Part shown: piece by piece, positions 26,835 to 34,991 of the stretch
Numbering within the stretch: the stretch's first letter is position 1
How the letters are laid out: each line of letters starts with the position of its first letter
Assembly (NCBI RefSeq): GCF_020687045.1
Contig: NZ_JAJEPW010000007.1
Span: 1-64,000 of the forward strand
Origin: Vescimonas cirricatena
Lineage (GTDB): Bacteria; Bacillota; Clostridia; Oscillospirales; Oscillospiraceae
DNA length: 64,000 nt
Direction of reading: 5' to 3'
Position numbers and translations under genes: made by a program
The notes under the pieces: model-generated
Database searches by the model: none
Seen by the model: only the letters and a program-made list of their open reading frames with translations
What the model was told of the DNA's origin: nothing

Positions 26835-27396
26835 CATCCGCTCCAAGATGGGAACGGAGATCACCGCAGAGGATCAGGCCAACGCCACCGAAATCTATTA
26901 CCGTATCCTTTGCGGTGGGCCAGCCCCCACCTATGGTTCTGAGTTTGACATCTGGAGCGATGGCCTGCCTCTTTCCGACGCACCGTTCATCGGCGCGGAT
27001 GGCTTCTGCTCTCCCATCGGAGAGAGCTGGAGGAGTGTGGTGACCTCAGAATTTGGCTGGCGCAAAGACCCATTTACCGGGAAGGGTGCCGGACACACCG
27101 GCATCGATCTGGGAATGCCCAAGGGGACACCTATCCGGGCCGCCCTCACTGGAACTGTCTACCTGGTGCGCTACTCCACCACCGGCTATGGGTACCATGT
27201 GATGATCGACCACGGCGGCGGTTTCGTCACACTCTACGCGCACTGCTCCAAACTGTTGGTAGCTGAGGGGCAGCAGGTACAGGCTGGGGATATCATCGCT
27301 GAGGTGGGTTCGACCGGGCGCTCTACCGGTAACCATCTGCATTTCGAGGTGCGGATTAACGGCGAAAAACAAAATCCGAGAAGCTATCTGCCATAA
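26833..27396 (+). CDS. M23 peptidase, 3' fragment cut by element insertion
   Basis: This is the C-terminal part of a conjugation-associated wall hydrolase. The M23 domain shows HTGIDLGMPKGTP, YAHCSKLLVAEGQQVQAGD and the HLHFEVR zinc motif, covering roughly residues 75-185 of the visible part. The frame is open to the TTTT-N5-AAAA junction, and the N-terminal half should lie beyond the other end of the inserted element, outside the window. An internal ATG at 26848 could start a short product but lacks a clear ribosome site. M23 proteins of this context cleave peptidoglycan cross-bridges to let the T4SS through. Confidence 0.8.
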   Translation, partial: NIRSKMGTEITAEDQANATEIYYRILCGGPAPTYGSEFDIWSDGLPLSDAPFIGADGFCSPIGESWRSVVTSEFGWRKDPFTGKGAGHTGIDLGMPKGTPIRAALTGTVYLVRYSTTGYGYHVMIDHGGGFVTLYAHCSKLLVAEGQQVQAGDIIAEVGSTGRSTGNHLHFEVRINGEKQNPRSYLP

Positions 27397-27436
27397 TTCC
27401 ATCAACCTGATATATCCAAAGTAAGGAGGGATCCCT

Positions 27437-27604
27437 ATGGAAAGAAATCTGATATCCACCTGTCAGGTCTGCGACTGCACCCGCTGTGCCCGACAAAACA
27501 ACTGCCCCAATGAGGAGGCTGCCTGTGGTGAGTGTACCCCCACCAACCCGGCATGGCATTGCGCTGATTACCTGCCAATGGTAGAAAGGAGCCAGAAATG
27601 TTGA
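27437..27604 (+). CDS. Small Cys-rich protein
   Basis: 55 residues from ATG 27437 after AAGGAGGGATCCCT. Nine Cys (CQVCDCTRC, C-P-N-E-E, CGEC, HC and a final Cys) suggest a compact zinc-binding protein. It overlaps the next start by 7 bp, so it is translated in the same operon. It occupies the same place after the wall hydrolase as the small Cys-rich gene of the Tn1549-like element. Confidence 0.6.
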   Translation: MERNLISTCQVCDCTRCARQNNCPNEEAACGECTPTNPAWHCADYLPMVERSQKC

Positions 27605-28200
27605 AGCTCCATGCGTTTCTAAACCGCAAACCATCTTCGCTTTTGCCGCCGCCGTGTCAGGTAGAAGCTGTAGTAGAGCTGGATGCCGTTTCGTTTGAAA
27701 ACCTTCTCCAGAGGCCAATGGATGACCAGCCGCAGATAACGGCACATAAATCTCTGATGCGCTGTGAGGAGGGCGTGGAGCATTGCGTGCTGTTTTTAGG
27801 GGAAGGAAGTCAAGATGGCGTCTTGGTCAATTCAGAGGGATATGACTGGGCAAGATACGCTGCTTTCATTCCAGGCGCCCGCATGATTGCCAATTCCCAT
27901 TTGGAGCAAGGCATCAGCCTACGGGATTTGGTGACCCTGGGGTTGCCCGATCACGATGTGTATCTGGTTCACCAGACAGCGGATGTCGGCTTTATCCCTG
28001 CCGCAGATCTCGCCAGCTTGACAGACCAGGGCAAAGCACAGTTTGCCCCTCTTCTGGATGCGCGTGTAGCCTCCATCAAACAGGGAGCTTATGGTGTAGA
28101 GGTGGCGCTGACTGGAATCGAGCCTGAACTGTTGACCTGTTATGACCAGGCGGTTGCCGACTCTCAGAGGTCAACTCACGCTCTGGAATACTTTATGTAA
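27598..28200 (+). CDS. DUF6329 family protein
   Basis: A 200-residue soluble protein. The segment FIPGARMIANSHLEQGISLRDLVTLGL and the overall size match DUF6329 proteins of Clostridial conjugative elements. Function is unknown. An AAAGGAGCCAGAA site precedes ATG 27598. It is followed 12 bp later by the DUF6103 gene. Confidence 0.65.
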   Translation: MLKLHAFLNRKPSSLLPPPCQVEAVVELDAVSFENLLQRPMDDQPQITAHKSLMRCEEGVEHCVLFLGEGSQDGVLVNSEGYDWARYAAFIPGARMIANSHLEQGISLRDLVTLGLPDHDVYLVHQTADVGFIPAADLASLTDQGKAQFAPLLDARVASIKQGAYGVEVALTGIEPELLTCYDQAVADSQRSTHALEYFM

Positions 28201-28212
28201 GGGGGACAACCA

Positions 28213-28473
28213 ATGAAAAGAATGACCATCACCGTCAGTTATGAACAGGAGAAGCTCAAGGCCCTCCAGTTCTATGCGGGAAAGAACGGCACTTCTTTGG
28301 AATCGGATCTGGATGCATTCATGGAAAAACTCTACAAGAAATATGTACCATCCCAGACCAGAGAGTACATTGAAAGCATGGCGGAACCGGAGGAACAGCC
28401 CCGTCCGCGCTCTGCCCGGTCCCCTCGAAGCGCCACATCAGACACCTTGGACACCGGGAAGGAGACTGAGTAA
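28213..28473 (+). CDS. DUF6103 family protein
   Basis: 86 residues. The N-terminal part (MKRMTITVSYEQEKLKALQF followed by a helical DAFMEKLYKKYVPSQTREYI) is the DUF6103 pattern, likely a ribbon-helix-helix DNA-binding fold. The C-terminus is a low-complexity Pro/Arg/Ser tail. Its last base pair overlaps the next ATG. Its N-terminal helices resemble those of the following protein (residues 20-50), so the two may share a module. Confidence 0.7.
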   Translation: MKRMTITVSYEQEKLKALQFYAGKNGTSLESDLDAFMEKLYKKYVPSQTREYIESMAEPEEQPRPRSARSPRSATSDTLDTGKETE

Positions 28474-29919
28474 TGGCAGGTTCTGTATCCGCCGAGGTAT
28501 GGCTGAATCAGCGGCGCTGGGATGCGTTGGAGGAATCGCTGAAAGCTCAAGGCAGCAACATTGAACGGCATTTGCAGGACTATCTGATCAAACTATACAA
28601 TGAGACGGTTCCATTTGATCAGTGGCTGCAGATTGAAAATGCCATTACAAAGGAGGAACTGGAGTCGGCGCAGGCAGCGGAAGACCAGAAAGTCTATGCG
28701 GCCTTTCATATTCGGGAGCATGGCCATGACAGCATCTTTTCAACGGGCAACGGCGAGGAATTTCTGGATGTGGCCATACGGCTGCGCCATTATGTACGAG
28801 GAGGCGCTTCGGCAGTGAGGGGGGATTTCTCCCACCACTTTTATAAGACTCAGTCCATTACGCGGGAGCGGTTTGATGAATTGGCCGCCCTGCGCCTTGA
28901 AAATACCGGCAAGGTAACAGGAGCGTTTGAGATCGATCTGGATGCTGGCTGGTGTTCCGCACTGAATCTCGCAGACGGTTGGCAGACCTTCAAAATCAAA
29001 GATGTATCTACAGCTGCCTACCACGCTGACCGACCTCGTAGCATCCAAAGAGGTGAGCAATGGCGCAAGTTGGTAGACTATCTATATGGGCGGGACATTG
29101 AACCGCAGACCTTTGGCCCGGTTGAAACCAGAGGGATCCGACCACTGATGGAAGGCGACCTCAGCTTTTCGGATGAGATTGTTCTGTCAGGCCATGAACT
29201 GAATTTCAAGTATGACTTCATCAACGATGAGGCCAGACGGGAGGTTCTTGGGACGATGGTGGACTGCCCAGAACCGGGGGATGGGCTGGATATCCTCTGT
29301 CATTACGATGCCGCACGGCAGGACACTGGCAGCGGTCTTTCCCTTACGCTATACCGCCATGATGGATTGGAACAGAGATCTTTCAGCTATCCCTTGGGGA
29401 AAGAAGAACGGGCGCTTTTGCGAAAACAGATGGAAGCGGACTGCCTCGGCAGGACCGGGCAAACGCTGAATGGTTACTATGCACAGCTGGATTTGGAGCG
29501 AGGAGAATCTCCCCCGGAGCTCAAGGGGGGGTACCAAAAGGCTGCCGGTAGATGCGGTGTCCTTCACCGATGAGATTACAGAGTGTGATGGGAAACTGAA
29601 CTTTTATATCCCCACCTATTTTGACCCGGACGCTGTGTTTGGAACCCATGTATGCACTGATGCCAACGATGACTGGGTGGATGTGTACGCCGGTTTTGAC
29701 TGGAAAACCGGGCGGATGGACAGCGCACTGACCGTGCGCCTCTGCTGTACTGATGGACATGAGTTTGAGTTTTCCTATCGTCTTTCTCCCACGGAACAGG
29801 TCCAGCTGTGGGAAAAGATGGACGCTTACTGCCGCCAGCAGAATGGTCAAAGCTTGGAGGAAGCAAGGGCCGCTTTGCTGCAAACGCAGGCAGAAGAAGG
29901 AATGGAGATCCGGATGTAG
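28473..29919 (+). pseudogene. Conjugative-element protein with single-base frameshift in a G7 tract
   Basis: The first frame runs from ATG 28473 to a stop at 29571-29573 (366 residues). The continuing homologous-looking sequence is in the next frame to the TAG at 29917-29919. The frames cross at seven G at 29525-29531; with six G the product would be one chain of about 481 residues. It contains a repeated domain: SDEIVLSGHELNFKYDFI near residue 235 and a similar TDEITECDGKLNFYIPTY after the lesion. An N-terminal helical RHH-like block resembles DUF6103. Function is unknown. A sequencing error or slipped-strand variation could explain the extra G. Confidence 0.65.
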
Positions 29920-30064
29920 GCAGCACCATTCGGCAGCCTTTGCCGCTTCCCACAGTTTTTCGGCCTGTATTTTATTGGTAGTGGTGAATAGCTTTTCAAA
30001 CCAGAGCGTGGCATTGTGTTGTCGGGCAAACCGCCAAAACATCAAATGAATAGGAGGCAACAAA

Positions 30065-30502
30065 ATGGATCAAACAAGAGCCAGAGAGCTGCAGGAGAAG
30101 CTGGCGCTGGAGGCCGCTGCTATGCTGTCGCTGGCCGGAAGCGGAGCAGAAACTGCGCCCTATGAGCAGGCAGTCAGCCTAATCGGGAAAGCATGGCGAC
30201 TGACTGCGGAGGAAACCTCAGAACAGCTTGCTCTCATTGAGCAGGAAAAGGCAGTCATGGGCCGCATCGAAAATGGGGAGTCAGCCGAGCATATCAGGCA
30301 GGAACTGCTCCTGAACTGGTCTGGGCTGGAGAGTATCGAGGTGCTGGAGGGTCTCTTCGAAACCTCTACCTTACTGGAAACCGCACCTGAACGCAGATCC
30401 CTGTTCGATATGGCCATGCTCCTGATTGAAACTCAAAACCTGCTGGATTGGATTGAGAAAACAGATGCAGAAAAAGAGAAGCTGATACAGAACTTCACCT
30501 AA
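30065..30502 (+). CDS. Hypothetical helical protein
   Basis: 145 residues, almost entirely alpha-helical by composition and acidic (ARELQEKLALEAAAML, LFDMAMLLIETQNLLDWI). AGGAGGCAACAAA precedes ATG 30065. It has no recognised domain. The 145 bp before it (29920-30064) contain no plus-strand gene. A strong hairpin follows it at 30514-30547, so it ends the operon. Confidence 0.55.
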   Translation: MDQTRARELQEKLALEAAAMLSLAGSGAETAPYEQAVSLIGKAWRLTAEETSEQLALIEQEKAVMGRIENGESAEHIRQELLLNWSGLESIEVLEGLFETSTLLETAPERRSLFDMAMLLIETQNLLDWIEKTDAEKEKLIQNFT

Positions 30503-30513
30503 GTCTCGACAGG

Positions 30514-30547
30514 AGAGGAAAGCCGTGCTTTCGCACGGCTTTCCTCT
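30514..30547. terminator. 15-bp perfect hairpin
   Basis: AGAGGAAAGCCGTGC (30514-30528), a TTTC loop and its exact complement (30533-30547). There is no T-run on the plus strand. It marks the end of the upstream operon or the left edge of the transfer-origin region. Confidence 0.6.
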
Positions 30548-30997
30548 ATGTGGGGAGATTCCCCGCTGTTGGCCGCTGTGCCGCCCTGTGTGCCCTTTTC
30601 CGGGGCTGGGTGGCATCCGTACACTACGGCCCTCTTCGGACGATTTGTGGAGGCTTTGTGCAGGCCGTTCCCGAAATAGGCGGTTATCGTCCTGCATTGA
30701 CGGGTTCTCGCTTTCGCCTTTGGCACAGGTGAACCGAGGGGTCGAAAACAGTGCGGGATAAAGCGCGGGGGTCGCAGAGCGCCCCCCACACAGCTCACAC
30801 CGCCCCGCAATGCGGGTCGGGGAACGGTTTTGCGGGGGTCACTTTCTGGGGCCTGGGGTCATGCCGGGGATTATGATGGGCGGAATTGCCCGTCATTTCA
30901 GCATTTATCTGGAATCAAAGCAGGGATAAGCCAGAAAAAAGAGGATTGCCTCAGTCATTGTACAGTATGGCTGTGGCTTATTTGATTGGAGGAAAGC
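30548..30997. other. Probable oriT region of the MobP3 element
   Basis: A 450-bp GC-rich stretch without a convincing gene, full of short inverted repeats and G/C tracts (for example GCGGGGGTCGCAGAGCGCCCCCC near 30764-30786 and the GGGGCCTGGGGTC area near 30850). It lies immediately before the relaxosome accessory and relaxase genes, the usual site of oriT. The nick site cannot be identified from sequence alone. Confidence 0.45.
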
Positions 30998-31405
30998 ATG
31001 GCAAGAGAAAAGATCAAGTTCGCTCTGCGCATTACGCCTGAAACCCAGCAGCTGGTCAAGGACCTTTGTGCAAGGGACAACTGCCAGAGCCAAAACGAGT
31101 TTATTGAAAAGGCCATTCGTTTTTACGCCGGATATGTTTCCAGCGGCGAGGCCATTGACTATCTGCCGCCCGCATTGGTGGCCGCCCTGCGGGGAACGGT
31201 GGAGGACAGCGAACACCGCATTGCGCGGCTGCTCTTCAAGCTGGCCGTGGAAACCAGCATGATGATGAATGTGCTGGCGGCAGGTATGGAGATCAGCGAG
31301 GAGGATCTCCGGCAGCTTCGCGCCAGATGTGTCCGGGAGGTCAAGCAGACCAACGGCAATATCTCCCTCAAGGACGCGGTGAAATACCAAAAGGGGCAGG
31401 AATAG
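30998..31405 (+). CDS. MobC-like relaxosome accessory protein
   Basis: 135 residues from ATG 30998 (GGAGGAAAGC directly before). The N-terminal ribbon-helix-helix (KIKFALRITPETQQLVKDL, SQNEFIEKAIRFY) and a long C-terminal helix fit the small DNA-binding partner encoded before MobP3 relaxases. It probably binds oriT in the preceding 450 bp. The gap to the relaxase is 13 bp. Confidence 0.75.
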   Translation: MAREKIKFALRITPETQQLVKDLCARDNCQSQNEFIEKAIRFYAGYVSSGEAIDYLPPALVAALRGTVEDSEHRIARLLFKLAVETSMMMNVLAAGMEISEEDLRQLRARCVREVKQTNGNISLKDAVKYQKGQE

Positions 31406-31418
31406 GCGGTGACTGAAA

Positions 31419-33317
31419 ATGCCCCGCATTATTTTCAAGTGCCCCTACCTGAAAGGCGGATCCCCCGCTGTGATGGCTCACCTAAAAAATCTTGTAGGAT
31501 ACATCGCTACCAGGGATGGCGCTGAGAAAATCGATCCCGGTAATACACGGCTGGCAGCAACCAACAAGCAGAAAGAGCTGGTGGCTCAGCTCGTCCAGAG
31601 TTTCCCGGAGAGTACGGAACTGTTTGAATATGAGGACTATCTCTCCGCACCCAACAGAGGGAACGCCTCTGCTTTTATCACTATGGTCATTGAACAGAAT
31701 CTGAGCCAGCTCATCCACCGGGAGAAATATCTGGAATACATCGCCAAGCGACCTCGCGCCCAGCGGTTCGGTACCCACGGCCTGTTTACTGGGGACAGGG
31801 ACTCGCTGGTACTCTCTCAGGTAGCGGAGGCAGTGGCGGAACATCCCGGCAATGTTTGGCTGCCTATCATTTCCCTGCGGCGGGAGGACGCATCACGCCT
31901 GGGCTATGACAGCGCTGAGAACTGGCGCTCCTTCCTCTCCTCCTATGCCATACAGATGGCCGAGGCCATGAAGATACCATGGGAGCAGTTTCGATGGTAT
32001 GCAGCCTTCCACAATGAGTCACACCATCCGCATATCCACATGGTCTGTTACAGTGCAGACCCTTCCAAGGGTTTCCTCACGAAAACTGGAATCGCCCAAA
32101 TTAAATCCGGTTTGGCGAAGCACATCTTCCGGCAGGAACTGACGGCGCTATACGCACAGCAGACCCGGAGCCGTGACGCACTTGTTCAGAATACTTGCGA
32201 GGTAATGGCCCAACTCATCACTCAGATGCAAACTGGGGTTTTAGAAAACAGCCGTATCGAGCATCTGGTGACAGTTCTCGCTCAGCGCCTGCGTTTCCTT
32301 TCTGGAAAGAAGCAGTACGGCTATCTCAAAGCACCGCTGAAGTCTCTGGTGGATGAGATCGTGGACGAGCTGGCCAGGGACATCCGGGTGGCCAAAGCCT
32401 ACGCCCTGTGGTATGAGCAGCGGGAGGAAGTTCTCCGCACCTATCAGGAGGATCTCCCGGCTCGGCTGCCTCTTTCCCAGCAGAAAGAGTTCAAGAAGAT
32501 TAAGAACATTGTCATTCAGGAGGCACTCCGGCTGGGGGAACTTAGTCAAGTATTTTTGCCCGATGAGGACACTGTTGCCCCGGAGGATCTCCCTGAGCTG
32601 CTCTGTGAACGCAATGGACAGGCCACCGAAGCTCCACCCGCCGCGGCATGGAGCAAGCGGTACAAAGAAGCCCGTCAGTTTCTCTATGGGAGCGATGGTC
32701 ATCCGCAGGATCAGGGGAAGGCTCTCGCTCTCTTTCGGACGGAAGCCCTCGCCGGCAATGATCTGGCCATGTACGCACTGGCCAAGCTACTTCTGGTCAA
32801 AGGTGAAGTATCGCAGGATCTCAGTGAGGCTCTGCGGTGGCTGCGCCGGAGCGCAGAACTGAACAATCAGTTTGCCCAGTACCGGCTGGGTAAGCTCCTT
32901 TTTCAAGGAGAGCTGCTCCCCCAAAATGTGGAGGAGGCGCTCCAATGGCTGATGGCATCTGCCCAGCAGGGAAACCAATTCGCTCAGTACGCATTGGGCA
33001 AGCTCTATCTGCTTGGCAAGGAGGTGCCGCAGGATCGGGATGCCGCTGGCCGCTGGTTGTCTCTGGCAGCAGCTCAGGGCAATGAGTATGCCCAGTATTT
33101 TCTCGACCACATGGATGACCGGTCTGCCGCTCCTCTGCTCCTCTCCGCCACCCGACTTCTGCACCACTTGGGAAATATCTTCCGGGAGCAGGAACCGCCT
33201 CCGCGATCCGGCGGGATGCGGATTGCTGTTGACCGTAAACTGCTGCAAAAAATCAGAGAAAAGAAAACGGCTCGGGGTCACAAGTGGGATGACCATGAGC
33301 CGTCCATGAGTTTATAA
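31419..33317 (+). CDS. MobP3-family relaxase with C-terminal Sel1 repeats
   Basis: 632 residues. The N-terminal relaxase domain starts PRIIFKCPYLKGG and has the His triad HNESHHPHIHMVCYS near 196-210; a Tyr near 28 (VGYIATRDG) is the likely nicking residue. The C-terminal part (about 425-575) holds four Sel1-like repeats with the pattern A-x-x-x-L-G-K-L and A-A-x-x-G-N-x-x-A-Q-Y. Relaxases nick oriT and are carried into the recipient. Sel1 repeats normally mediate protein contacts, and here they may bind the coupling protein or relaxosome partners. Confidence 0.88.
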   Translation: MPRIIFKCPYLKGGSPAVMAHLKNLVGYIATRDGAEKIDPGNTRLAATNKQKELVAQLVQSFPESTELFEYEDYLSAPNRGNASAFITMVIEQNLSQLIHREKYLEYIAKRPRAQRFGTHGLFTGDRDSLVLSQVAEAVAEHPGNVWLPIISLRREDASRLGYDSAENWRSFLSSYAIQMAEAMKIPWEQFRWYAAFHNESHHPHIHMVCYSADPSKGFLTKTGIAQIKSGLAKHIFRQELTALYAQQTRSRDALVQNTCEVMAQLITQMQTGVLENSRIEHLVTVLAQRLRFLSGKKQYGYLKAPLKSLVDEIVDELARDIRVAKAYALWYEQREEVLRTYQEDLPARLPLSQQKEFKKIKNIVIQEALRLGELSQVFLPDEDTVAPEDLPELLCERNGQATEAPPAAAWSKRYKEARQFLYGSDGHPQDQGKALALFRTEALAGNDLAMYALAKLLLVKGEVSQDLSEALRWLRRSAELNNQFAQYRLGKLLFQGELLPQNVEEALQWLMASAQQGNQFAQYALGKLYLLGKEVPQDRDAAGRWLSLAAAQGNEYAQYFLDHMDDRSAAPLLLSATRLLHHLGNIFREQEPPPRSGGMRIAVDRKLLQKIREKKTARGHKWDDHEPSMSL

Positions 33318-33332
33318 CCGGGAGGTCTTGTT

Positions 33333-33470
33333 GTGAAAAAGAAGGTACCTTTTGACAGGAACAATCACTCTACCCCTAAGAATACTCAGTCCCAGCAGCT
33401 GAAAGCGCACCGATCCGCCCAGAAACAGCCGGTGCTTTTTCACCGTAAGATTGGCGGCAAGAATCGGTAG
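33333..33470 (+). CDS. Small basic protein after MobP3
   Basis: 45 residues from GTG 33333 with GGGAGG before it. It is strongly basic (KKKVPFDRNNHS at the start, FHRKIGGKNR at the end) and probably binds nucleic acid or is disordered. It sits between the relaxase and the Toprim gene with spacings of 15 and 11 bp. No family is recognised. Confidence 0.5.
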   Translation: MKKKVPFDRNNHSTPKNTQSQQLKAHRSAQKQPVLFHRKIGGKNR

Positions 33471-33481
33471 GAGGAACGGCC

Positions 33482-34936
33482 ATGCCCTATATCTACTTCA
33501 CCGACGAACAGAAGCTGAGAGCCAACAGTGTAGATCTGGAGCGGTATCTGCTGCAGAATGGCGAGGAACTCATCCGTTCAGGACCGGAAAAACGGCTCAA
33601 ATCCGATAAGAGTATCACAATACGGGGCAGCGAGTGGTTCGACCACGCCCAGGCGGTCAAAACAGGCGGTGGTCCGGTGGCCTTTGTCATGTACCACTAT
33701 GGTCTGAGTTACCCAGAGGCCATGATCCGGCTTCTGGGCGGTGAGCAGGGTGTGGTTTATGAAGCATCACCCAGAAAGAAAGAACCGGAACCCAAGGAAT
33801 TTGCCCTGCCGCCAGCTGGAGAGTCCATGAGGCGGGTGTATGCCTATCTCCTCAAACAGCGGTTCATCAGCCGTGAGGTGCTGAATACCTTTGTCAGCCA
33901 GAGGCTCATTTACGAAAGCTGCGAAAAATCCAAAGACAACACCAAGGAATACCATAACGCCGTGTTCGTCGGATTCGACGAACACGGCGTCCCTCGTCAT
34001 GCCCATAAACGCGGGGTCTACACCCATGGGAAAAGTTATCGGGGCAATGTCAGCGGATGTGACCCTCGATACAGCTTCCACTGGACCGGTTCAAGTGACC
34101 GGCTCTATGTGTTCGAGGCTCCCATTGATCTGCTTTCCTTTCTCACCCTATATCCGCAGGACTGGCAAAAGCACAGCTATGTGGCGCTCTGCGGGACCTC
34201 TGAACACGCCATGCTCTGGATGCTGGAACAAAACCCTCAAATCAGGAAGGTGGCTCTCTGTCTGGACCACGACGAGGCGGGCATCGAGGCCAGCGGCCAG
34301 CATGAGGATACCCTCCGTGAGAGAGGGATAGCGGCCGCCCCGCTTCGTTCCCAGTACAAGGACTGGAACGCTGACTTGAAAGCTCTCCACGGGCTGCCTG
34401 CGGAACCAGCTGAGGAGCATCCGCAGTTGCTGGCGGCAGATCCCATCTGTCAACGAATCGGTGCTGCGGTTTCCTCCGGGGTGGCGAAACCGGAGCAGGC
34501 GGAACAAAAGCTCCCCATCTTACTGCAAGACTATAAAAATCATCTTCATCAGGGCCGCTTTGACCGGGCGATGGATGCTATGGAGTTGGCCGCGGCCATG
34601 GCCCTCTCTTCCGCCCTGCGGGAGTTCCGGCAGATGGGCAAGGTGGTATCCCCCCAGCAGGGGGCTGAGCGCCTGCGTCAGTCTATCCAGCCCCACCATA
34701 ACAGGGGGAGCCTGAAGAACCGGGCGGATGAGATTGCCATGGAGCTCCAGCGTATCCTCGCCCAAAAAGCCTCTGCCGGGATATGCGGCCGGGAGAGTAA
34801 GGAATCGCTGGCCTACCGTTGGCTGGAGCTGGCAGCATCCTGCGCCAAAGTACCTATCCGCTATGAGGCGGATCAAATCAAGCAGCGACAAAAAGAAGAA
34901 CAGGCCCAGCGAGGGGCTGGACCTGTGATGGAATAA
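33482..34936 (+). CDS. DUF3991/Toprim domain protein, primase-like
   Basis: 484 residues. The N-terminal region resembles the CHC2/DUF3991 part of DnaG-like mobile-element primases (SDKSITIRGSEWFDH, then HYGLSYPEAMIRLLGG, about 30-90). A Toprim domain follows (about 200-290) with YVFEAPIDLLSFL as its Glu motif and LCLDHDEAG as its DxD motif near 260. The C-terminus is helical and basic. Such proteins are thought to prime the transferred strand in the recipient. AGGAGGAACGGCC precedes ATG 33482. Confidence 0.8.
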   Translation: MPYIYFTDEQKLRANSVDLERYLLQNGEELIRSGPEKRLKSDKSITIRGSEWFDHAQAVKTGGGPVAFVMYHYGLSYPEAMIRLLGGEQGVVYEASPRKKEPEPKEFALPPAGESMRRVYAYLLKQRFISREVLNTFVSQRLIYESCEKSKDNTKEYHNAVFVGFDEHGVPRHAHKRGVYTHGKSYRGNVSGCDPRYSFHWTGSSDRLYVFEAPIDLLSFLTLYPQDWQKHSYVALCGTSEHAMLWMLEQNPQIRKVALCLDHDEAGIEASGQHEDTLRERGIAAAPLRSQYKDWNADLKALHGLPAEPAEEHPQLLAADPICQRIGAAVSSGVAKPEQAEQKLPILLQDYKNHLHQGRFDRAMDAMELAAAMALSSALREFRQMGKVVSPQQGAERLRQSIQPHHNRGSLKNRADEIAMELQRILAQKASAGICGRESKESLAYRWLELAASCAKVPIRYEADQIKQRQKEEQAQRGAGPVME

Positions 34937-34991
34937 CCGGGATGACCTGCTTCTGATATCGAGACACGACTCAGATCAGAAGGAGGCTTTT

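Noticed and set aside
29900..30063. Minus-strand frame starting MLPPIHLMFWRF before the 30065 gene
   Set aside because: Part of it looks protein-like, but it continues antisense into a real gene and lacks a ribosome site. It could be a decayed gene fragment, but the evidence is too weak.
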